Positions 16,250 to 23,308 of a stretch of DNA of 34,875 nt are shown in pieces (position 1 is the stretch's first letter; each line of letters opens with the position of its first letter). The stretch is from Leptospiraceae bacterium. GTDB taxonomy: Bacteria; Spirochaetota; Leptospiria; Leptospirales; Leptospiraceae. The notes under the pieces were generated by a model. It saw only the letters and a program-made list of their open reading frames with translations. It was not told the DNA's origin and did not search any database. Made by a program: the position numbers and the translations under genes. The stretch covers positions 267,501 to 302,375 of the forward strand of contig JACKPA010000006.1 of assembly GCA_024233865.1 (NCBI GenBank). Reading direction: 5' to 3'.

Positions 16250-17983
16250 ATGATAACGGGTGAATTAAGAATTACAATTGATAAACTTTGGACAGATTTT
16301 TGGACGGGTGGGATTTCAAACCCTGTTACGGTTATTGAACAAATCACGTTTTTGCTCTTTATTCGTATGATTGACGAAAAGGAAACTTCTTTGGAGATTC
16401 AAATCAAAAGGGGAAACAAAAAGATAAAACCCATTTTTGGAGAGGAAAAAAAACATCTCAGGTGGTCGCATTTTAAAAACCTTCCAGCCAACCAGATGTT
16501 GGACACTGTTCGTGACGAAGTATTTCCGTTTATCAAAACTCTTTCGGGACAAGTATCCATTGTTTCCGAATTTTCCAATATGATGAAAGATGCCAACTTT
16601 GAGATCAAAAAGCCCGGCGTTTTGCAAGTTGCCGTAGAAACTATTTCCAAGTTAGACTTGAAAAATACAGATACCGCAGGTGATCTCTATGAATATCTTT
16701 TGTATAAAATGGGAACATCCGGTGTAAACGGGCAATTCCGAACTCCCCGTCACATCACCCGTATGATGGTCGAAATCATGGATCCGGATGCATTTACGAG
16801 GATTTGTGATCCGGCTTGCGGAACATCCGGTTTTTTGATTTCTGCCGGACAGTTTATTTTGGAAAAGTATTCTTCTGATACCGGTTTTACAACTGACGTT
16901 GATGGAAACAAACACTTTATGGGTGATAAACTTAAAACTGAGGAACGTGAATTTTATAAAACCGAGGCTTTTACGGGCTATGAGTTTGATGGCTCTATGC
17001 TTCGAATCGCATCAATGAATCTTTGGCTTCATGGAATAGAAAATCCGAGAATTTTCTATTCGGATACGCTTTCCAAAGATTTTGTAGAAAAGGACAACTA
17101 TGACCTAATCCTTGCCAATCCACCTTTCAAAGGTCAACTAGATATAAAAGACGTAAACGAAGACCTTACAAAGATCGTAGAAACAAAAAAAACGGAACTA
17201 CTTTTTCTTGCTTTGTTTTTGCGTCTTCTCGACATTGGAGGACGGGCAGCTGCCATCGTTCCTGATGGAGTCCTCTTTGGTTCTTCCAATGCACACATAG
17301 GTCTAAGAACAAGGCTTGTAGAGCAAAACCAGTTGGAAGGCGTTATTTCCATGCCTTCAGGAGTTTTCAAACCTTACGCTGGTGTTTCCACTGCGATTTT
17401 GATTTTTACCAAAGGGGGAAAAACGGATAAAGTTTGGTTTTATGATATGGAAAACGATGGCTTATCTTTGGACGATAAACGAGATGAAATTGATAAAAAT
17501 GACATTCCCGATATCATCGAGTGTTGGAGAAAAAGGGAAGATAGCGGTTTTTTGAAAAAAAGAACAGCAAGAAAGAAAAATCTCAAACAAGACTTAGAGC
17601 CAATGATCAAACAGCGTTTGGAAGTAAACGAGAAAATCAATAAGCTCACCTTTGAAAGTGTGATTGCCAAACCTCAAGAAGAGGAAAAGGCAAAAGAAGA
17701 ACTGGAAAAAGAGAAAGAGGTTTTGGATAGCCTAAACGAAAAGATTCACAAATTACAGAATGAATACAACCAATTGCAAAAACAGTTTTTTGTGGATAAA
17801 AGTGTGATTGCCAGTTCCAAAAACAAATACGATCTTTCTGCGAGTCGCTATCGAATCATCGAACAAGACGATGAGTTTTATGAAAAAGCGAGTATTACGC
17901 TGGAACGTATGCAAAAATTGGAAAATGTGATGCTGCAAGAAATGAAGGAATTGGAAGGAGCGATGGAAAAAGTTCGTCTTTGA
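16250..17983 (+). CDS. hsdM: Type I restriction-modification DNA methyltransferase subunit HsdM
   Basis: A 577-residue N6-adenine methyltransferase subunit. Residues 1-155 form the HsdM N-terminal helical domain. The SAM-binding motif is D187-PACGTSGF, and the catalytic motif IV is N290-PPF. The target-recognition side is followed by a long charged coiled coil (about 455-515), where HsdM contacts HsdS. All motifs are intact and the length is normal. It follows the broken hsdR after a 53-base gap that contains one copy of a GC-rich repeat (16203-16215). With HsdS it could still methylate DNA without restriction. The ATG at 16250 has only a weak AGGA upstream. Confidence 0.93.
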   Translation: MITGELRITIDKLWTDFWTGGISNPVTVIEQITFLLFIRMIDEKETSLEIQIKRGNKKIKPIFGEEKKHLRWSHFKNLPANQMLDTVRDEVFPFIKTLSGQVSIVSEFSNMMKDANFEIKKPGVLQVAVETISKLDLKNTDTAGDLYEYLLYKMGTSGVNGQFRTPRHITRMMVEIMDPDAFTRICDPACGTSGFLISAGQFILEKYSSDTGFTTDVDGNKHFMGDKLKTEEREFYKTEAFTGYEFDGSMLRIASMNLWLHGIENPRIFYSDTLSKDFVEKDNYDLILANPPFKGQLDIKDVNEDLTKIVETKKTELLFLALFLRLLDIGGRAAAIVPDGVLFGSSNAHIGLRTRLVEQNQLEGVISMPSGVFKPYAGVSTAILIFTKGGKTDKVWFYDMENDGLSLDDKRDEIDKNDIPDIIECWRKREDSGFLKKRTARKKNLKQDLEPMIKQRLEVNEKINKLTFESVIAKPQEEEKAKEELEKEKEVLDSLNEKIHKLQNEYNQLQKQFFVDKSVIASSKNKYDLSASRYRIIEQDDEFYEKASITLERMQKLENVMLQEMKELEGAMEKVRL

Positions 17984-18080
17984 ACGAGAATTTCACATAA
18001 AGCGAAATTTTACAAAAAAAATTCTAAAAATCGAGTACCAACTCATCATTTCCTTACCCAATAATATAAAAGGAGGGATG

Positions 18081-18803
18081 ATGAGAAAGTTAGAACAAGA
18101 TATACCATGGAAAGCAATCTTGGAAACTTATTTCAAAGATTTTATTTTTTTCTTTTTACCTGAGTTTTATCAAAATATAGATTGGAAGAAAAAACCGGAA
18201 TTTTTGGATAAAGAGTTTCAGAAGCTAATAGGTGATAAAAAAGGAAATCAAAAGATTTTAGATAAACTAATTCGCTTAAGATTGAAGAATGGTGTTTCCA
18301 AGATAGTCTTTGTTCATATAGAAATACAAGGGAGCTATGAAAAAGATTTTACCAAAAGAATGCTTATCTACTATTTGCGAGTTTATGAAAAGTACGGAAA
18401 TCCAATTTCAAGTATAGCCATTTTGACGGACAATAGAAAAAACTGGAAGCCATCAAAATTAGAATTGAAATCTTGGCATACAATTTTAACTTTTGAATAC
18501 TATATTTGCAAACTGATTGACTATACAGATAGATCGGATAGCCTAAAACAAAATAAAAATGTGTTTAGCTTGGTTGTATTAGCCCATCTAAAAGCAATTG
18601 AAACGAGAAAAAATCCTAGGGGTCGCTTGCATTGGAAAATTGAATTAATAAAATTATTGTATGACAGGGGTTACAATCGAAATCAAATTTATAATTTATT
18701 TCATTTTATAAGCTGGATGTTAGTTCTACCAGCAGAATTAGAAAACTACTTTGAAAAGAAACTTAAGAAATACGAGGAGAAGAAAAGGATGCCTTACATA
18801 ACT
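18081..18803 (+). pseudogene. Rpn-family nuclease gene, 5' part (interrupted by an IS element)
   Basis: Encodes the N-terminal 241 residues of an Rpn/YdaD-type protein: MRKLEQDIPWKAILETYFKD, a FLPEFY segment, and FVHIEIQG with the E-x-Q version of the PD-(D/E)XK motif, then RMLIYYLRVYEKYG. It ends MPYIT at the target duplication ATAACT (18798-18803), where the IS begins. Codons continue past it only as IS sequence to a TAA at 18834. Joining 18803 to 20565 restores one frame (MPYIT-NFEKMLRERF). A strong AGGAGG stands four bases before the second of two ATGs (18081). It lies between hsdM and hsdS, a frequent place for accessory genes. Confidence 0.8.
18798..18803 (+). repeat. Target-site duplication, left copy (ATAACT)
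   Basis: The six bases ATAACT before the left inverted repeat are repeated directly after the right one at 20559-20564. In both places they encode Ile-Thr in the Rpn frame. Confidence 0.8.
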
Positions 18804-20558
18804 GGCGTCACTGCAAAAAGGTATAACAAGAAATAACAAGAAAAAGTTGAAATAAATCTTCAATCCTGTAAATGTGACATAAGGGGATAGCTATGTTTCG
18901 AAAAAACCAGAAACACCTACAACAGAAATTTTTCAATCCAGAAAGTAACATGAACTCAACACTTCGAGGCTTTCTAAAAAAGCATTGGTCAGCATATTTT
19001 TACGAAAACATATTTCTCAATATAGATGAAGAAGTATTTGCTCCCCTGTACAGTAACAATATGAGTCGTCCCAATGTTCCAGTAAACATACTATTCTCCT
19101 TAGAAATATTAAAAGAAATGCACAATCTAACAGACCTTCAACTATATGAGAACTATTTATTGAATTATGCATATCAAAGAGCGTTTGGAATCCAAGATAT
19201 AAACGAATATACCTTTTGCATAAGAACACTTTATAACTTTCGTGCTACAGTAGCAAAATATGAATATGAAAACAATGTAGACTTCTTTGAAACAGTGTTC
19301 AAAGACCATCGTGATATTATTATTAAGGAAATGGGAATTCACACAGATTTACAGAGATGTGACTCTACTCAAATAAGGGCAAACATCAAAAGGATGAGTC
19401 GTTTTACATTGTTCCATAAGACCTTAAGTAATTTATTGATAGAAATAAAGAAGTATGAACCAAATTGTATTTCCAAAGAATTGCATTCCTTAATAGAAAC
19501 CAATGAAGATGGTGAATACCATCGTTTAAGAAAGCATGAGATAGAAGAGAAGTTAAAATATTTATCAGAGCAGTTATACATTCATGTTACAAGATGGAAA
19601 GATGATAAAAGAATTAATGCTACTTCATCCTACAAAAATGCGAAAAGATTATTAGCAGAACAGTGCATTGTAAAACAAGAAAAGGTAGAGATATTAACTC
19701 CAAATGAAATCAAATCTGGTTCAATGCAGAATCCATCAGACCCAGACGCGACTTACCGAACCAAGAATGAAGAAAAACATTTTGGTTATGTATGTCACAG
19801 TTCAGAGACCTGCTCTGAAAAGAACGCATTTCAAGTAATAACGGACGTTGTAGTAGAAAAGAATATAGTAGATGATAGTGATTTATTGGAAGAAAGTCTG
19901 GAAGATTTGAAAGAAGAGACAGGTTTGGAGACGATGATAACGGACGGAGGGTATCCATCCGAAGGGGTAAGAGAAACAGCTAATAAATTCGATGTAAATA
20001 TTGTATCCACAAATGTTCGTGGAAAGAGCCCAGAAGAAGGGAATTTGAATAGCAATGATTTTGAATATGATGAATCAGGTCTAATAGAATCTTGTCCAAT
20101 GGGCGAGCGACCAACAAGTCAAAAATTGAAAGATGGTGATTTGGTAGCAAACTTCGATTTTAAAATTTGTGCGAATTGTCCCTTGGGTAAAGATTGTATA
20201 GCATTATCAAAAAATCAATCACGTTTAGTAGTAGATGAAAACCGAAGATGGTTGGATAATAGAGAGGATAATTATTACACCCCGGAATATCAAGAATTGT
20301 GTAATCTCCGTCCAGCAGTGGAAGGTCTGATGGAGAAGTTAAAACCTATGTGGAAAAATGGGCGAACACGTTTTCGAGGATTAAAAAAGGTGCGAAATAG
20401 GATGGTTTTAAGGGGAATTGGGTTGAATTTTAGACGATATAGCAGTTGGAAACTGATCCAACTATATAAAAATCTGTCAAAATCTTTCTCGAAATTTATT
20501 TTTGAAATATCTTGCCATTTCAGGGTCGAAAATCACTTTGCCTTTTTGCGGTGACGTC
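18804..20558 (+). mobile_element. IS1182-like insertion sequence, 1755 bp
   Basis: Bounded by 18-bp imperfect terminal inverted repeats: GGCGTCACTGCAAAAAGG at 18804-18821, and at 20541-20558 the complement of GACGTCACCGCAAAAAGG (16 of 18 matching). It carries one transposase gene and is flanked by a 6-bp target duplication (ATAACT). It interrupts an Rpn gene, and the transposase stop codon lies within the right repeat. The complete ends and open transposase suggest a recent insertion that may still be active. Confidence 0.88.
18893..20554 (+). CDS. IS1182-family transposase (DDE type)
   Basis: A 553-residue transposase. The N-terminal DUF772-like region (residues about 60-125, with SRPNVPVNILFSLEILKEM) is followed by an RNase H-like core. 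D157 (RCDSTQI), D351 (MITDGGYPSEG) and E477 (LRPAVEGLMEKL) are the likely DDE residues. A cysteine cluster at about 401-435 (CPMGERPTS, CANCPLGKDC) is the zinc-like insert common in IS1182/IS1380-type enzymes. AAGGGG lies about ten bases before the ATG. The gene ends inside the right inverted repeat. No frameshift or internal stop was seen. Confidence 0.9.
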   Translation: MFRKNQKHLQQKFFNPESNMNSTLRGFLKKHWSAYFYENIFLNIDEEVFAPLYSNNMSRPNVPVNILFSLEILKEMHNLTDLQLYENYLLNYAYQRAFGIQDINEYTFCIRTLYNFRATVAKYEYENNVDFFETVFKDHRDIIIKEMGIHTDLQRCDSTQIRANIKRMSRFTLFHKTLSNLLIEIKKYEPNCISKELHSLIETNEDGEYHRLRKHEIEEKLKYLSEQLYIHVTRWKDDKRINATSSYKNAKRLLAEQCIVKQEKVEILTPNEIKSGSMQNPSDPDATYRTKNEEKHFGYVCHSSETCSEKNAFQVITDVVVEKNIVDDSDLLEESLEDLKEETGLETMITDGGYPSEGVRETANKFDVNIVSTNVRGKSPEEGNLNSNDFEYDESGLIESCPMGERPTSQKLKDGDLVANFDFKICANCPLGKDCIALSKNQSRLVVDENRRWLDNREDNYYTPEYQELCNLRPAVEGLMEKLKPMWKNGRTRFRGLKKVRNRMVLRGIGLNFRRYSSWKLIQLYKNLSKSFSKFIFEISCHFRVENHFAFLR

Positions 20559-20564
20559 ATAACT
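20559..20564 (+). repeat. Target-site duplication, right copy (ATAACT)
   Basis: Matches 18798-18803. It is the point where the interrupted Rpn frame resumes. Confidence 0.8.
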
Positions 20565-20600
20565 AATTTTGAAAAAATGCTTAGGGAAAGATTTCGTGAA

Positions 20601-20816
20601 GAGGGATTAGAAAAAGGAAAACGAGAGGGATTAGAAAAAGGAAAACGAGAGGGATTAGAAAAAGGAAAACGAGAGGGATTAGAAAAAGGAAAACGAGAGG
20701 GATTGGAAAAAGGAAAACGAGAGGGATTGGAAAAAGGAAAACGAGAGGGATTAGAAAAAGGAAAACGAGAGGGATTGGAAAAAGGAAAACGAGAGGGATT
20801 GGAAAAAGGAATTCGG
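20601..20816 (+). repeat. Nine 24-bp tandem units in the split Rpn gene
   Basis: Units of 24 bases coding for an eight-residue period (GLEKGKRE). Units 1-4 and 7 use TTA for the leucine, while units 5, 6, 8 and 9 use TTG. The last unit is diverged (ATT for lysine, CGG for CGA). All unit changes keep the frame. Confidence 0.95.
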
Positions 20817-21070
20817 GAAGGCTTATTGATGTCTATTCAGTTGGATATGGAAATTAATTTTAGTGATAAAGGCTTACAACTCTATAAAGCAATTGAAAAG
20901 ATAAAAGATGTTCGTTTTTTACGATCTTTTATGAGAAAAGCTAAAAAAACGGATGATATAAAGGTTTTAAAAGAATATGTAAAGAATTACAAACAAGTTC
21001 AAAAGGAAAAAGAAGCATCCGGTATGAAGAGAAAGAAAAATTAAGTCTATTTTAAAAAAGGAGAAGGTTT

Positions 21071-21328
21071 ATGCATACGGTAATACAAATGAATAGTATT
21101 GAGGAACTTGATGAAACGATTCTTCAATCATTAAAAACACTTTTTAAGGATAAAAGAGTTACGGTAACCATTTCTGACTCATGGGATGAAACAGAATATT
21201 TGTTGTCGAATGAAACAAATAAAAACCATTTGCTTGCTTCACTTGAACAAGTAAAAAATGGTCAATTTATTTCCTTTCATTCATTTGAAGATTTAGAGAA
21301 GTCTTTCCATGATAATCAAACTAAGTGA
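21071..21328 (+). CDS. Antitoxin of a type II toxin-antitoxin pair
   Basis: An 85-residue acidic protein upstream of and overlapping (20 bases) the YoeB/Txe-like toxin gene. The C-terminal half (NHLLASLEQVKNGQFISFHS, then FEDLEKSFHD) is typical of the toxin-wrapping tail of antitoxins paired with RelE-fold toxins. The N-terminal half (MHTVIQMNSIEELDETILQS) is not the usual YefM/Phd fold sequence, so the DNA-binding class is unclear. A GGAGAAGG ribosome-binding site precedes the ATG. It would bind and inhibit the toxin and probably repress the operon. Confidence 0.75.
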   Translation: MHTVIQMNSIEELDETILQSLKTLFKDKRVTVTISDSWDETEYLLSNETNKNHLLASLEQVKNGQFISFHSFEDLEKSFHDNQTK

Positions 21329-21572
21329 TAAAGCATTTAAGGATTTATCTTATTGGTCAAAATCAGACCCTAGGTTTTTAAAGAAGATTTTTGAACTTTT
21401 GAATAGTATTCAAAAAGAACCATTTAGTGGTTTGGGTAAACCAGAGCCACTAAAGTATGAACTAAAAGGTTATTGGTCACGAAGAATCAATGAGGAACAT
21501 AGAATTGTTTACAAAATCGAAAACAATGAAATATTAATTATTTCTTGCCGGTACCATTATAGTCAGGAATAG
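21309..21572 (+). CDS. YoeB/Txe-family ribosome-dependent mRNA interferase toxin
   Basis: An 87-residue RelE-superfamily toxin. MIIKLSDKAFKDLSYWSKSD, a central GKPEPLKYELKGYWSRRINE, and the end HRIVYKIENNEILIISCRYH match YoeB/Txe, in which the conserved Glu, Arg, His and Tyr near the C-terminus form the active site (here E and R in YWSRRINEEHR, and HY near the end). These toxins cleave mRNA on translating ribosomes. It is intact and sits between the split Rpn gene and hsdS, so it may stabilise the island. Confidence 0.9.
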   Translation: MIIKLSDKAFKDLSYWSKSDPRFLKKIFELLNSIQKEPFSGLGKPEPLKYELKGYWSRRINEEHRIVYKIENNEILIISCRYHYSQE

Positions 21573-21603
21573 ATATTAGTATAATTTCAAAAAGGATATA
21601 GAT

Positions 21604-22767
21604 ATGAATATGGTAAGTCTTGGTGAAACAGCAAAAAATATTATATATGGTTTAACACAGAGTGCAACTCACAGTAAAGTAGGTCCTAAATTTTTAAGAA
21701 TCACAGATATTCAAGATGAAACAGTTAATTGGAAAGACGTCCCATATTGCAAATGTACAAAAAATGAAATAGATAAATATTCATTAAATCCAGGAGATAT
21801 ACTTTTTGCTCGTTCCGGTGCCACTACTGGTAAAACTTTTTTAGTTAAAAGACTTCCAGAAAAATCAGTTTTCGCTTCATACTTAATCAAAATACAATTA
21901 AATGAAAATATAGCTAATTCTTATTTTGTATCTTATTTTTTAAAATCAACTTTATATTGGAAACAAATTAAAGATAACTCAGTTGGGGCAACTTTACCTA
22001 ATGTTAATGGAACAAAATTAAAATCCATCCACATCCCGCTTCCGCCATTGGACGAACAAAAACGAATTGCTTCCCTCTTGGAAAGAGCTGACAAACTCCG
22101 CAGTATGCGAAAGTTCGCCATTGCCCAAACAGAGACGTATCTCCAAAGTCTGTTTATCGAAATGTTTGATAAGGCTGATAAAAATTTAGAACCAATTTCA
22201 AATTTTTGTGAGATTAATCCTATAAACAATAAGATTTTAAAGGTTTCCGATAATAATGAGGTGTCATTCATTCCAATGAACTCCATATCAGAAAATGGAA
22301 ATATTATTGTTTATGAAAAAAGAAAATATAAGGATGTGAAAAAGGGATTTACTTCCTTTAAAGAAGGCGATGTATTATTTGCAAAAATAACACCATGTAT
22401 GGAAAATGGAAAAGGAGTCATTGCTAGGAATTTAATTAATCAAATTGGTTTTGGTTCTACTGAATTCCATGTATTAAGACCTATAAAAAATATTTCAACT
22501 TCGGAATGGCTTTTTTATTTGACGAAGCAAAAATCTTTTAGAAAACATGCAGAAAAAAATATGACCGGAAGTGCTGGTCAAAGGCGTGTACCGGCAAGTT
22601 TTTTTGATCGATTTATAACATTTTGCCCACCTTTAGAGCTGCAAAATCGGTTTGCTGAACAGGTCGAGAAGATCGAAAGAATCAAATTGCAGCAGCAGGA
22701 AGCCCTACGGCAAGCAGAACACTTATTCCAGGGAATGTTGCACAGGGCGTTTAACGGAGAGTTATGA
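21604..22767 (+). CDS. hsdS: Type I restriction-modification specificity subunit HsdS
   Basis: A 387-residue subunit with two target-recognition domains. The first (about 1-145) ends with PLPPLDEQKRIASLLERADK. A conserved coiled-coil spacer (RSMRKFAIAQTETYLQSLFI) follows to about 190, then a second recognition domain, and a terminal helix (CPPLELQNRFAEQVEKIERI, LFQGMLHRAFNGEL). It determines the bipartite DNA site recognised by the HsdM2S complex. It looks intact, though both recognition domains are of usual length only by rough count. An AAGGATATAG stretch precedes the ATG. Confidence 0.9.
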   Translation: MNMVSLGETAKNIIYGLTQSATHSKVGPKFLRITDIQDETVNWKDVPYCKCTKNEIDKYSLNPGDILFARSGATTGKTFLVKRLPEKSVFASYLIKIQLNENIANSYFVSYFLKSTLYWKQIKDNSVGATLPNVNGTKLKSIHIPLPPLDEQKRIASLLERADKLRSMRKFAIAQTETYLQSLFIEMFDKADKNLEPISNFCEINPINNKILKVSDNNEVSFIPMNSISENGNIIVYEKRKYKDVKKGFTSFKEGDVLFAKITPCMENGKGVIARNLINQIGFGSTEFHVLRPIKNISTSEWLFYLTKQKSFRKHAEKNMTGSAGQRRVPASFFDRFITFCPPLELQNRFAEQVEKIERIKLQQQEALRQAEHLFQGMLHRAFNGEL

Positions 22768-22968
22768 CAATAAAAAGAGTAAATCCCGATTAAAGAGTGT
22801 TAAATCATTATTCATTAAACAAAAAACCATAAAAAAGAAATAATCAATAAAAATAAACAAATGTTATTTATTTTAAACCTAAACCCCTTTAAAATCTAAT
22901 CATGAAAATCATTCTAATCATAACGTCAGTTTTGTTTAAGACGATTTGGATTCTAAAATAAGAAGGTT

Positions 22969-22998
22969 GATCCTCACGCGGAGTCGCGGGGAACGCGG
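22969..22998 (+). repeat. REP-like GC-rich repeat, forward copy
   Basis: Contains TCACGCGGAGTCGCGG followed by GAACGCGG. It is paired with an inverted copy at 23102-23131, and a 13-base core is shared with 16203-16215. The strong contrast to the AT-rich surroundings suggests a dispersed repeat. Confidence 0.65.
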
Positions 22999-23016
22999 AT
23001 GGTTTAATATATAAAA

Positions 23017-23052
23017 AATATTATCATTATAATAGAATATTATCATTATAAT
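23017..23052 (+). repeat. 17-bp direct repeat with 19-bp period
   Basis: AATATTATCATTATAAT occurs perfectly at 23017-23033 and 23036-23052, in the loop between the two inverted GC-rich copies. Confidence 0.85.
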
Positions 23053-23101
23053 GAATATATTATCTTTTATAACATCAGCAATAAAACAACTTTTAAACAA
23101 T

Positions 23102-23131
23102 CTCTCCGCGACTTCGCGTCTCCGCGTGATC
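23102..23131 (-). repeat. REP-like GC-rich repeat, inverted copy
   Basis: The complement begins GATCACGCGGAGACGCGAAG and continues TCGCGGAGAG, matching the forward copy at 22969 in the CACGCGGAG core and in its CGCG periodicity. Confidence 0.65.
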
Positions 23132-23308
23132 TTTTTCTTATCCGAAACTCACGTTAATCATAGTATAAAGTTTCTATTTCAAAAAAATGTTCGACCTATA
23201 GTTGGCTTATAGAAGTGTAGTTAAAATAGAGGGTTTATATTTTTAAAATATCCCTTTTAAATAAGTTGTCTATAAATATTTTAGAATTCAAGAAAATTAG
23301 AGGATTAG

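Larger units (their letters stand above)
20559..21044 (+). pseudogene. Rpn-family nuclease gene, 3' part with a (GLEKGKRE)n repeat
   Basis: Continues the Rpn frame after the IS: ITNFEKMLRERFREE, then eight GLEKGKRE units and one GLEKGIRE, then a helical tail ending ASGMKRKKN. Without the IS the gene would read through MPYIT-NFEKM as one protein of about 401 residues, a normal Rpn length. The 3' part has in-frame ATGs (for example at MLRE), so a short protein might still be made, but it would lack the nuclease core. Confidence 0.75.
22768..23308. other. Non-coding spacer between hsdS and EF-G
   Basis: No intact gene in 541 bases. It holds an AT-rich stretch, two inverted GC-rich repeat copies (22969-22998 and 23102-23131), a 17-bp direct repeat and, near 23297, the AGAGGA ribosome-binding site of the EF-G gene. 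No tRNA or other RNA gene was recognised. Confidence 0.6.

Noticed and set aside
17990..18040. AATTTC/GAAATT inverted repeat after hsdM as a terminator
   Set aside because: The arms are only six to seven bases, very AT-rich, and no T run follows closely.
20601..20816. Regular direct repeats that look like a CRISPR array
   Set aside because: The units are directly adjacent with no spacers and form an in-frame coding repeat of an Rpn gene.
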